From: an uncultured Chitinophaga sp.
GTDB taxonomy: Bacteria; Bacteroidota; Bacteroidia; Chitinophagales; Chitinophagaceae
Assembly (NCBI RefSeq): GCF_946479755.1
Contig: NZ_CAMLHC010000036.1
Location: 1-64,000 of the forward strand
Length of the DNA: 64,000 nucleotides
Direction: 5' to 3'
Each line of letters opens with the position of its first letter. Position 1 is the stretch's first letter. The notes beneath the pieces were generated by a model. That model did no database searches. It was not told where the DNA came from and worked only from the letters and a program-made list of their open reading frames with translations. Both the position numbers and the translations under genes were made by a program. Positions 31,401 to 39,387 of this stretch are shown here, piece by piece.

Positions 31401-31450
31401 CTCTGCTGCAAACAAAAAGTACTAATGCAAGTAAATCTGTTATTATATGA
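28418..31450 (+). CDS. Type I polyketide synthase module without ketoreductase, KS-AT-ACP
   Basis: A 1010-residue PKS module. KS: active Cys181 (TTCSTS), VEAHGT and NIGHLD. AT: GHSIGE with Ser623, and HAFH at 719-722, pointing to malonyl-CoA. ACP: Ser954 in GGDSLK. The AT runs directly into a short linker and the ACP, so there is no room for a KR, DH or ER domain. As encoded it would leave a beta-keto group after the Asn-derived residue, unless a reductase acts in trans or the keto group is consumed by cyclization. The start codon lies inside the end of the upstream NRPS gene. The stop overlaps the start of the next NRPS in an ATGA junction, so translation of the three is probably coupled. 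The C-terminus ends SKSVII. The N-terminal KS-AT half is clearly paralogous to the first PKS. Confidence 0.94.
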   Translation: MSNNQQYTGLEIAITGMACRFPGARNWREFWHNLTHGVESVNFLSEEELRLAGVPEKTIAHKNFVNAVAGISDKDRFDAAFFGYRPVEARFLNPLHRIFHECVWEAIEDAACDPERVKGPIGVFAGAGDDSNWKLYSRLENRRHEIDDISLNTFNNKDYLASLLAYRLNLKGPAFTVNTTCSTSLVAVSLACKSLLLGETRIALAGGISLRTYSEHGYFHEEGMIVSADGHCKPFDKDASGTVSGEGCGVVVLKRLKDALEDGDHIYCIIKGSAINNDGNRKVGFTATSVEGQLDCIRKAQKFAMADPATITFIEAHGTGTRLGDPIEIEALNIAFKGRERNTCAIGSVKSNIGHLDAAAGIAGLMKAALSLKYRQIPASLHFKEPNPEIDFSAGPFYVNTALKDWQRSGDTPLRAGVSSFGIGGTNVHVVLEEGPAVAPPAAPHDYKLLTLSAKTSGALNRSISSLADFIDNEKEVDLTAAAYTLQTGRKQFPYRKTLVYQHREDLLPLLKSSAGTVQHSKCTERNDAVVFMFPGQGSQYCNMVKGLYTQQSLFRKEMDRGFEALLLLTGEDFKNILFSPQEAVDKINETRYAQPLIFLVEYSLARLLLLLGITPCVMIGHSIGEYTAACISGLFSFEDALKLVVKRGALMNSLPGGSMLSVALSHEAVMPYLDNHVSLAAVNAPEQVVLSGETAAMTALKVRLDAAQVAYVPLHTSHAFHSSMQEPILAAFLETVQEVTFGEMKLPFVSNVTGKRITAAEATSPAYWVRHLRDTVNFSAGIQSILTEQPQPVFIEAGAGRSLCSLLKQQRAARGFPLVRPVKENEPDSSYFLQQLGAIWSAGISVNWELLYKDERRKRISLPAYSFEPSRFPAEVNLFNGAFQHVLPASGPEETQAHERPLPAPLQERPEMSVPFAAASTVTEIKLKNIFEGFFGMDNIGVEDNFFELGGDSLKGMLLLKRIKQEFDVSLSVKDFFDKKTIRQMAAYIEEISSLLQTKSTNASKSVII

Positions 31451-34400
31451 GCGTAGTTAATCTAATAAAAGGTTTTAAGGAAAAAGGCATTGACATCTCA
31501 TTGTCCGGTAATGATCTGAAAATTGACTTTGATGGCAATGCGTTGACCGATAGCTTGTTGGCGGAATTGAAAATCAATAAAGCCAACATTATCGATTTTC
31601 TTAAAAAAATGCATACCGCAAAGGAAACAGGCATACCGGCCGCCGCTCCGGCCTATAGTTATCCGTTGTCCTCCTCGCAGCGCCGCCTTTGGGTACTCAG
31701 CCAGTTTGAAGAGGGGAGTATCGCCTATAATATGCCGGGCGTGTTTGTATTTGAAGGAGAATTGAACCAGGATGCGCTGAAATACAGTTTCAACCGCCTG
31801 CTGGAACGTCATGAAAGTTTAAGGACCGTTTTCCGGGAGGGGACCGACGGCGACATCCACCAGTTTATCCTTATGCCGGAGGAAACAGGATTTAATGTCT
31901 GTTTCCACGACCTGCGCAATAACCCGGAGCCGGACCAGCTGGTGAAGCAAATGGTGCAGGAAGAATTCGTTCGTCCTTTTGACCTGGAAGCGGGACCGCT
32001 GTTACGTGCCGACCTTTACCAGACGGAAAACAGCAAATGGCTGTTCACCTGTACTATGCATCATATTGTGAGCGATGGGTGGTCTATGCGCATCCTCATC
32101 CGCGAGCTGTTGCAGTTTTACAACGCATTTGCCAGCGGCCGGACCGTCGCTGCAGCGCCGCTCCGTATTCACTACAAGGATTACGCGGTGTGGCAGCAAT
32201 CGCAATTGAGCGGGGCCGCCTTGCAGGACCACCGCACCTACTGGCTGGAACAGTTTGCAGGAGCACTGCCGACACTGGAACTACCCGCCGATTATCCCCG
32301 GCCGGCCGTAAAAACCTATAATGGCGGCCTGGTACACAAAACAATTGGCCCCAACTTATTCCGCAGTTTCCGTAGCGTGGTGCAGGAGCAGGATGCCAGC
32401 CTTTTTATGGGCCTGCTCTCCGTCGTTAATATCCTGTTGTATCACTACAGCGGGCAGGAGGATATTGTTATCGGCAGTCCTATTGCCGGCCGAGAACATA
32501 TGGACCTGGAAGACCAGATCGGTTTTTATGCCAATACCCTCGCGCTGAGGACCCGGTTTTCCGGCGGTGACGGTTTTAATGAAATACTGGCATTGGTGAA
32601 GCGTATTACCCTCGGCGCCTATGAACACCAGGTATATCCCTTCGATGACCTGGTGGAGGAACTGGACCTGGTGCGGGACATGAGCCGCAATGCGCTGTTT
32701 GACGTGATGGTGGCTTTGCAGAACACCAGGGTTAACAGTACCGCGCGGGAACCCCAGCGGCTGGACAACATCCGCGTCAGCGGCTATGAAGGGGGAGGAG
32801 AAGTGGTGAGTAAATTCGACCTTACCTTTAACTTCACGGAAACAGGAAGCACCCTGCAGCTTGGCATTGAATACAACAGTGATATTTATCGCAGGGATAC
32901 TATTGCGCAACTGGCATCTCACTTTGAACAGCTGCTCGAAGCTGTTTCAGTTGCCCCGTCAGCACCCGTACAGCAACTGGAATATCTGTCGGATACAGAA
33001 AAACAACAGTTGCTTACCACCTTTAATGATACCCGGGTAAATTTCCGTGACGATGAAACGCTGATCAGTTTATTTGAAGAACAGGCGGCCCGTGCGCCCC
33101 AGGTTACTGCCCTGGTGTTTGAAGGCCGGCACTATAGCTACCGGGAACTGAATGAAAAAGTAAATCAGCTGGCACATCACCTGAGGACAACATACGCTGT
33201 TGTGCCGGACGATCGCATCGGTATCAAGATGGATCGCAGCGAACGTATGATCATTGCCTTACTGGCCGCCATGAAATCCGGCGGCGCTTACGTGCCCATA
33301 GATCCCGCTTTCCCGGCAGCACGTATCAACTATCTGCTGGAAGACAGTCAATGCAAAGTGTTGATAGATGAAGCTGCCTTTGCCGCCTTTGAGGAAACCG
33401 CCGCCCACTACAGTGTTGCTAACCCCGAAGTGGCAAATACCCCTTCCGATCTGGCGTATGTGATATATACCTCCGGTTCCACCGGACAGCCTAAAGGTTG
33501 CATGCTGGAGCATCGTGGCGTTGTAAACCGTATCGGCTGGATGTGGCAGCATTATGGCTTCACCCCTGCAGATGTGATCCTGCAGAAAACCACTTTCACT
33601 TTCGACGTATCCGTATGGGAGTTGTTTATGCCCCTCTGTTGGGGCGCCCGTATGGTGTTGTGCCATAAAGATGATGTGGGCGATCCGCAACGGTTGCTGA
33701 GCCTCATCGAAAAAGAAAAGGTCACCTGCCTGCATTTTGTTCCCAGTATGTTCAGCGCTTTCATCGGAGTGATAGCCGACCGGCCGGAACTGGTGCGGCA
33801 ACTGACATCGCTGCGCGGTGTAATGACCAGTGGCGAAGCGTTGCCGGCCGAAACGGTGGCCGGCTGGTACCAGCACTCGTCAATACCCGTGCATAACCTC
33901 TATGGCCCTACGGAGGCGTCAGTAGATGTTACCTATTATACCACTGCGCCCGGAGATACCAAAGTGCCCATCGGCCGTCCCATCTGGAATACTTCCATGT
34001 ATATACTCGGCGCCGGCAACCAGCTGGTACCGGCAGGTGTAAAAGGAGAAATTTGTATCGGCGGCATTGGCCTGGCCCGTGGCTATCTCCATCAACCTGC
34101 GCTCACCGCGGAAAAATTTGTACCCCATCCTTTCCTTGCCGGCGAACGGCTTTACAAAACGGGAGACCTGGGCCGCTGGCTCCCTGACGGAAATATTGAA
34201 TACCTGGGCCGCAAAGATGACCAGGTAAAAATCCGCGGATACCGTATCGAACTGGGAGAAATTGAAGCCGCCCTGTTAAAATATCCCGGTACGGAAGCCG
34301 CCGTGGTAGTGGCTAAACACAATGCCGGCGGTGATAAGGAGCTGGTGGCTTACGTAGTAAACAAATCCCCGGTACAGGCATCCGACCTGAAAGCATACCT

Positions 34401-37400
34401 GGGTAACCTATTGCCGGCGTATATGGTACCCGCTTATTATATGCAGGTGAATGCTTTCCCTTTAACGGCCAATGGAAAACTGGACCGGAAACAACTGCCT
34501 GCTCCGGACGGTGCGGCAGAAAGCATGAAGGCTGCCTTTGCCGCCCCCGCCAATAAAACAGAAGCAGCGTTGCTGGCCATCTGGCAGAATGTATTATGGA
34601 AAGACGGTATTAGCGTACTGGACAACTTTTTCGACCTTGGAGGGCATAGCCTCAAAGCTACCCGGCTCGCCAGCCAGATACACAAAGCTTTCGATGTAAG
34701 GATGTCGCTGAAAGATCTTTTTGCCGTACCAGTGTTGCGGGAGCAGGCCGCATTTATTGCAAACGCGAAAAAAGCCGCTTTTGTGGCCATACCGCTGCTG
34801 CCGGGACAACCCGATTATGCGCTGTCTTCTTCGCAGCAACGGCTCTGGACATTAAGCAGGTTTGAAAACGCCAACATATCCTATAACATCAGCGGTAACT
34901 ATGTGTTTGAAGGAAGGGTGGACCTCCCCGCGCTTCATCAGGCTTTCGGTACCCTCATCGAACGTCATGAAATACTTCGTACCATCTTTACAGAAACAGC
35001 AGAAGGGACGGTAAGACAAACCATACTGCCGCCCGGGGAAAGCGGCTTCCAGATAGATTGCCGCGACCTGAGAACCGAACCGGAAAAAGAAGCCATCGCC
35101 AGAAAGCTGGTCAAGACCGCAGCAGTTACCCCGTTTGACCTTTCCATCCCTTCTTTGCTGCGGGTAGGACTGTACCGGCTGGAAGAGGAAAAATGGGTTT
35201 TCACCTACGTGTTGCACCATATCATCAGCGATGGCTGGTCAATGGATATCCTCATCAATGAACTGCTGTTGTTTTACCGCATACATCTGCAGGGAAAAGA
35301 AAATCCACTGGCGCCACTGCGCATCCAGTATAAAGACTATGCCGCATGGCAACAGCAGCAGGTAAACAGCGATATGCTGAACGAACACGCCGCCTACTGG
35401 CTGAAACAATTTGAAGGAGAACTGCCGGTGCTGGAAATGCCGGCAGACAAGGTCCGCCCGGCATTAAAAACATACAACGGCGGAGGCGTCACCCGGCGTA
35501 TACCCGCTGCCGTTTCCCGGCAACTGAAAAATATTTGCCAGGAAGAAGGCAGTACTTTCTTCATGGGCCTGCTGTCAGCAGTAAAAGTATTGTTATACCG
35601 GTATACCGGCCAGGAAGACATCACCGTTGGTTGTCCCGTAGCCGGCAGGTCCCATGCAGACCTGGAAGACCAGGTTGGTTTTTATGTAAATACGCTCGCC
35701 CTCAGGACCCGGTTTTCCGGCGGCGATCACTACCGCCAGCTGCTGGATGCCGTAAAACAGACCACCCTGAAAGGGCACGACCATCAGCTATACCCCTTTG
35801 ATAAGCTGGTAGATACGTTGCAGTACAGCAGGGATATGAGCAGAAACCCTTTGTTCGATGTAATGGTGATCCTGAAAAATGCCGCTACCGGTAAAAGCGC
35901 GGAAGAAAAAGAGATGCGGGAACTGAAAATCAGCGGATATCACGGGGAGGAACATGTAACGGTGAAGGTGGACCTGTCTTTTGATTTTATCGATACCGGT
36001 GCCGACCTGGTGGTAAACATTGCCTATAACAGCGATATTTATGAAAAAAGCAGCATCAGCCGCCTGGCCGATCACCTGGAACACCTGGTAGCCGCTATCG
36101 TAAAAGATCCTGCGCTTCCCATCTGTGAATTACCGTTCCTCGGGGCCGCGGAAAGGGAACAGCTGCTGCTTACCTTCAACAATACACAGGTGCCCATTCC
36201 CACCAATGAAACAGTACTGGACATGTTCGAACGGCAGGTGACGGATACACCGGACAAAGCAGCGGTTGTTTACGGGGATGTTTCACTTACCTACCGGGAG
36301 TTGAATGACCGGGCAGCCCAGCTGGCAAATTACCTGTATGAAAATTACCACATCAAGCCGGATGATCTCATTGCATTAAAACTGAAACGCGATGAATGGA
36401 TGGTTATTTCGATACTGGCCGTTCTTAAATCCGGTGGCGCCTATGTGCCCATTGATCCGGAGTATCCGGCAGACCGGGTAACCTATCTGCTGCAGGACAG
36501 TCAGTGTAAAGTACTGGTAGATCAGGCCGAACTGGAAAAATTCATGGTCCGCCAGGACGCTTATTGCGGCAGAAATACCGAACGGGTCAGCGGTCAGCAC
36601 CACCTGGCCTATGTGATCTATACTTCCGGCACCACAGGCCATCCGAAAGGGGTGATGATAGAACACCGCAGCCTTTATGCGCGTATGCATTATCTGCAAC
36701 AACACTATGGCCTCACCGCTGAAGACAACTTCATTTTTTACAGGTCGTACAGCTTCGATGGTACGTTGGAAGAATATATGCTGCCGCTGGTGACAGGCGC
36801 CACCTGCTTCATTGCCCCGCCCGACTTCAAAGAGGACATTATCCACAATATCATTCGTTTTGTGGCGGCGCACCGGATAACAAAAATAAATATGCCGCCG
36901 GTGCTGCTGGGCGAGCTGCTGCATTTTGCTGACGGACAGGCGGTCGCTAAAATGGCTTCCCTGAAAACCGTTGTCTCCGGCGGAGATAAGCTCACCCGGA
37001 AAATTGTTAACGATTTCCTGGACCGCTTTCCCGCAAGGCTGTATAACGCATATGGCCCACCGGAAAATACCAACGACTCCACCGGCTGGCTGGCAGAAAA
37101 AGGGCCGGAAACAATGCCGGTACCTATTGGCCGGCCGGTACACAACTCCCGGGCTTACATCCTCGATGGACATCTGCAGCCAGTTCCCACAGGTATATAC
37201 GGAGAACTGTTTGTTGGCGGCATCGGCTTGTCCCGTGGCTATCTCAACCGCGCGGAGCTGACCGCGGAAAAATTTCTGCCGGATCCTTTTGTGGCCGGCG
37301 AAAAAATGTACAGGACCGGTGACCTGTGCCGCTGGCTTCCTGATGGAAACATCGAATTTGCCGGGAGAACAGATTTCCAGGTGAAGATCCGCGGCTATCG

Positions 37401-39339
37401 TATTGAACTGGGGGAAATAGAAAATGCGCTGCAGCAGTATGAAGGTGTGAAGGAAGCGGTTGTAGCTGCCAGGAATGACGGTCATGGCGAAAAAGTACTT
37501 GTGGCCTACCTGGTGGGCAGCGGCATACTGGATACTTCCGCTATTCAATCTTATCTCCATAAATTGTTGCCCGCATTTATGGTGCCTGCTTACTACCTGC
37601 AGCTCGATGCACTGCCCTTAACGGCCGTTGGAAAAAGAGACCTGAAGAGACTGCCGGCTCCCGAGGGAATGGGCCAGCGCGTCAGCGACAAATATGTGGC
37701 GTCCCGCAATGAGACGGAAGAAAAACTGGTAGCGATCTGGGAAGAAGTGTTGAGCAGGACACGCGTAGGTATCCATGACAATTTCTTCCTGATGGGAGGT
37801 AACTCTATCAATCTTATCCGCCTTAGCATCAGGATCAACAAAGTATTCGGGAGAGATGAGCAGCTGAAAACCATCTTTCAGTACCCGACGCCGGCCACCA
37901 TGGCAGCTTTTCTGCAGGAAACGGGCCCGGCAGCGCCGGCAGCGGATACTATGGAAAAGAAAGGATGCGCCGGTTGCACGACCGGCTGCTGCAAAGCCGC
38001 TTCCGCGCTGCACGATATTTCCTACAACATGCAGACCTACTTCCCGGAAGAACAGTCCCTGGAAGATCCCATGGTGATGCAGGTTGCCTATCCCGAGGTG
38101 GACATCGCCGCGCTGAAAGCAGCCATCGCTAAACTGGTAGAACGTCATGATACACTGAGGACCGTATTTGTACAGGATGGCACATCCGTGAAACAACGGA
38201 TTCTCCCGCCGGAAGAATGTAACTATGAAATGAATGATACAGGTATCGTGACCACTGAGCAGGACCTGGATATAATCATCCGCAAGGAATACCTCCGGAA
38301 ATTTGATCTGATGAACTGGCCGCTGTTTGCGGTGAATGTATACCGCCTGGAAACAGGTCCGTCGGTCATCATCTTTACGATGCATCATATCATAGGCGAT
38401 GGTCATTCCATAGGAGTCCTTAAAGAAGAACTGGTGCAGTTATACCGGGAGCATGTCACCGGCGTTGCCGCCTCACTGCCGCCGTTGCGACACCAGTACC
38501 GGGACTTCTCCAATTGGCAGCGCGCATTTGTGGCATCGGAAGCAGGTCACCTGCACCGGCAGTTCTGGCTGGAAAAGTTATCCGGGTTTACCCCGGAAGT
38601 CAGGTTCCTGAAAACGGCCCTGCCGGTTACGCACACAAAAAGAAACGGTATCTGTCTCAGTGCCGCCATCGAAGGCGCCCTGTATGAACAGGCGGACCAC
38701 TTCGCCAAAACGTTGTCCCTCACACGCACCGCCCTGTTGCTGGGCGTACTGGACCTGGTGTTGTATAAATGGACGGGGCAGAAAGACATTACGCTGCTGA
38801 CCCGTATTTCCGGCAGGGACTCCCGGTATTATGGAGATATGGACGTTAGTTCGCTGATAGGATTTTTTGTCAATACCGTCCTGGTCAGAAATGAGGTCGA
38901 TGCAGCCCTGCCGGTGCAACAGTTCCTGAAGGAGTTGCAGCAACGTTTCCTCGATGATCTGCATTACAGTACTTATCCCTTTGGTAAGCTGACCGGCGAA
39001 CTGCCGGCCGTAACACCGGCCGATTTCCTGAGATCAACCGTGGTATTTAATTACCATAACTATGATTACCTGAAAGACGCCGATTACCACGGACCGGTGA
39101 AGGGAGGTGCTAAAAACACCCCGACCATCCAGACAGCCCTCGTGCTGCACGTCCATGAGTTCAGGAACTGCCTGCGGCTCGATTTTATCTGCAGCCGGAA
39201 CGTGTTTGACCAGGACCAGGCGTCCGCGATAAAAGCCCTGTACCTGGCTGTGCTCAGGCAGGTGATACAGGAGCCGGACATCCTCCCCGGCGCCTTAAAA
39301 ACATCGCTTGCAGCGGCGGAAGAAGTCGCCGCCCGGTAA
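31447..39339 (+). CDS. Terminal non-ribosomal peptide synthetase, dock-C-A(Ser)-PCP-C-A(?)-PCP-C with Cys-rich junction
   Basis: A 2630-residue NRPS. An N-terminal TubC-like docking domain (about 1-55) is followed by C (H205-H206), A, PCP (Ser1068), C (H1257-H1258), A, PCP (Ser2120) and a final C domain (HHIIGDG, H2313, H2314, D2318). The first A code reads D-V-W-H-M-S-L-V-D (Ser) and is nearly the same as the Ser domain in the third gene. The second reads D-G-E-N-V-G-A-N-D and carries YGPPE instead of YGPTE. I recognise no substrate; the Glu at the third code position would fit a basic side chain. Between the last PCP and the terminal C domain is a short stretch with C2174, C2177, C2181 and C2182. 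It replaces the usual first C-domain motif (SxxQxRLW). There is no thioesterase or reductase domain, so the terminal C domain is the likely release catalyst (amide formation or cyclization). Confidence 0.95.
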   Translation: MSVVNLIKGFKEKGIDISLSGNDLKIDFDGNALTDSLLAELKINKANIIDFLKKMHTAKETGIPAAAPAYSYPLSSSQRRLWVLSQFEEGSIAYNMPGVFVFEGELNQDALKYSFNRLLERHESLRTVFREGTDGDIHQFILMPEETGFNVCFHDLRNNPEPDQLVKQMVQEEFVRPFDLEAGPLLRADLYQTENSKWLFTCTMHHIVSDGWSMRILIRELLQFYNAFASGRTVAAAPLRIHYKDYAVWQQSQLSGAALQDHRTYWLEQFAGALPTLELPADYPRPAVKTYNGGLVHKTIGPNLFRSFRSVVQEQDASLFMGLLSVVNILLYHYSGQEDIVIGSPIAGREHMDLEDQIGFYANTLALRTRFSGGDGFNEILALVKRITLGAYEHQVYPFDDLVEELDLVRDMSRNALFDVMVALQNTRVNSTAREPQRLDNIRVSGYEGGGEVVSKFDLTFNFTETGSTLQLGIEYNSDIYRRDTIAQLASHFEQLLEAVSVAPSAPVQQLEYLSDTEKQQLLTTFNDTRVNFRDDETLISLFEEQAARAPQVTALVFEGRHYSYRELNEKVNQLAHHLRTTYAVVPDDRIGIKMDRSERMIIALLAAMKSGGAYVPIDPAFPAARINYLLEDSQCKVLIDEAAFAAFEETAAHYSVANPEVANTPSDLAYVIYTSGSTGQPKGCMLEHRGVVNRIGWMWQHYGFTPADVILQKTTFTFDVSVWELFMPLCWGARMVLCHKDDVGDPQRLLSLIEKEKVTCLHFVPSMFSAFIGVIADRPELVRQLTSLRGVMTSGEALPAETVAGWYQHSSIPVHNLYGPTEASVDVTYYTTAPGDTKVPIGRPIWNTSMYILGAGNQLVPAGVKGEICIGGIGLARGYLHQPALTAEKFVPHPFLAGERLYKTGDLGRWLPDGNIEYLGRKDDQVKIRGYRIELGEIEAALLKYPGTEAAVVVAKHNAGGDKELVAYVVNKSPVQASDLKAYLGNLLPAYMVPAYYMQVNAFPLTANGKLDRKQLPAPDGAAESMKAAFAAPANKTEAALLAIWQNVLWKDGISVLDNFFDLGGHSLKATRLASQIHKAFDVRMSLKDLFAVPVLREQAAFIANAKKAAFVAIPLLPGQPDYALSSSQQRLWTLSRFENANISYNISGNYVFEGRVDLPALHQAFGTLIERHEILRTIFTETAEGTVRQTILPPGESGFQIDCRDLRTEPEKEAIARKLVKTAAVTPFDLSIPSLLRVGLYRLEEEKWVFTYVLHHIISDGWSMDILINELLLFYRIHLQGKENPLAPLRIQYKDYAAWQQQQVNSDMLNEHAAYWLKQFEGELPVLEMPADKVRPALKTYNGGGVTRRIPAAVSRQLKNICQEEGSTFFMGLLSAVKVLLYRYTGQEDITVGCPVAGRSHADLEDQVGFYVNTLALRTRFSGGDHYRQLLDAVKQTTLKGHDHQLYPFDKLVDTLQYSRDMSRNPLFDVMVILKNAATGKSAEEKEMRELKISGYHGEEHVTVKVDLSFDFIDTGADLVVNIAYNSDIYEKSSISRLADHLEHLVAAIVKDPALPICELPFLGAAEREQLLLTFNNTQVPIPTNETVLDMFERQVTDTPDKAAVVYGDVSLTYRELNDRAAQLANYLYENYHIKPDDLIALKLKRDEWMVISILAVLKSGGAYVPIDPEYPADRVTYLLQDSQCKVLVDQAELEKFMVRQDAYCGRNTERVSGQHHLAYVIYTSGTTGHPKGVMIEHRSLYARMHYLQQHYGLTAEDNFIFYRSYSFDGTLEEYMLPLVTGATCFIAPPDFKEDIIHNIIRFVAAHRITKINMPPVLLGELLHFADGQAVAKMASLKTVVSGGDKLTRKIVNDFLDRFPARLYNAYGPPENTNDSTGWLAEKGPETMPVPIGRPVHNSRAYILDGHLQPVPTGIYGELFVGGIGLSRGYLNRAELTAEKFLPDPFVAGEKMYRTGDLCRWLPDGNIEFAGRTDFQVKIRGYRIELGEIENALQQYEGVKEAVVAARNDGHGEKVLVAYLVGSGILDTSAIQSYLHKLLPAFMVPAYYLQLDALPLTAVGKRDLKRLPAPEGMGQRVSDKYVASRNETEEKLVAIWEEVLSRTRVGIHDNFFLMGGNSINLIRLSIRINKVFGRDEQLKTIFQYPTPATMAAFLQETGPAAPAADTMEKKGCAGCTTGCCKAASALHDISYNMQTYFPEEQSLEDPMVMQVAYPEVDIAALKAAIAKLVERHDTLRTVFVQDGTSVKQRILPPEECNYEMNDTGIVTTEQDLDIIIRKEYLRKFDLMNWPLFAVNVYRLETGPSVIIFTMHHIIGDGHSIGVLKEELVQLYREHVTGVAASLPPLRHQYRDFSNWQRAFVASEAGHLHRQFWLEKLSGFTPEVRFLKTALPVTHTKRNGICLSAAIEGALYEQADHFAKTLSLTRTALLLGVLDLVLYKWTGQKDITLLTRISGRDSRYYGDMDVSSLIGFFVNTVLVRNEVDAALPVQQFLKELQQRFLDDLHYSTYPFGKLTGELPAVTPADFLRSTVVFNYHNYDYLKDADYHGPVKGGAKNTPTIQTALVLHVHEFRNCLRLDFICSRNVFDQDQASAIKALYLAVLRQVIQEPDILPGALKTSLAAAEEVAAR

Positions 39340-39387
39340 GCGCAGGTTCAGAAAATATTTAAACATCGCTGTAAAGAAAAAATTATC

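Noticed and set aside
36376..37560. Long minus-strand open frame (394 codons) opposite the last NRPS
   Set aside because: It lies fully inside a conserved A domain on the plus strand and shows no family-like pattern; it is a shadow of GC-biased codon use.
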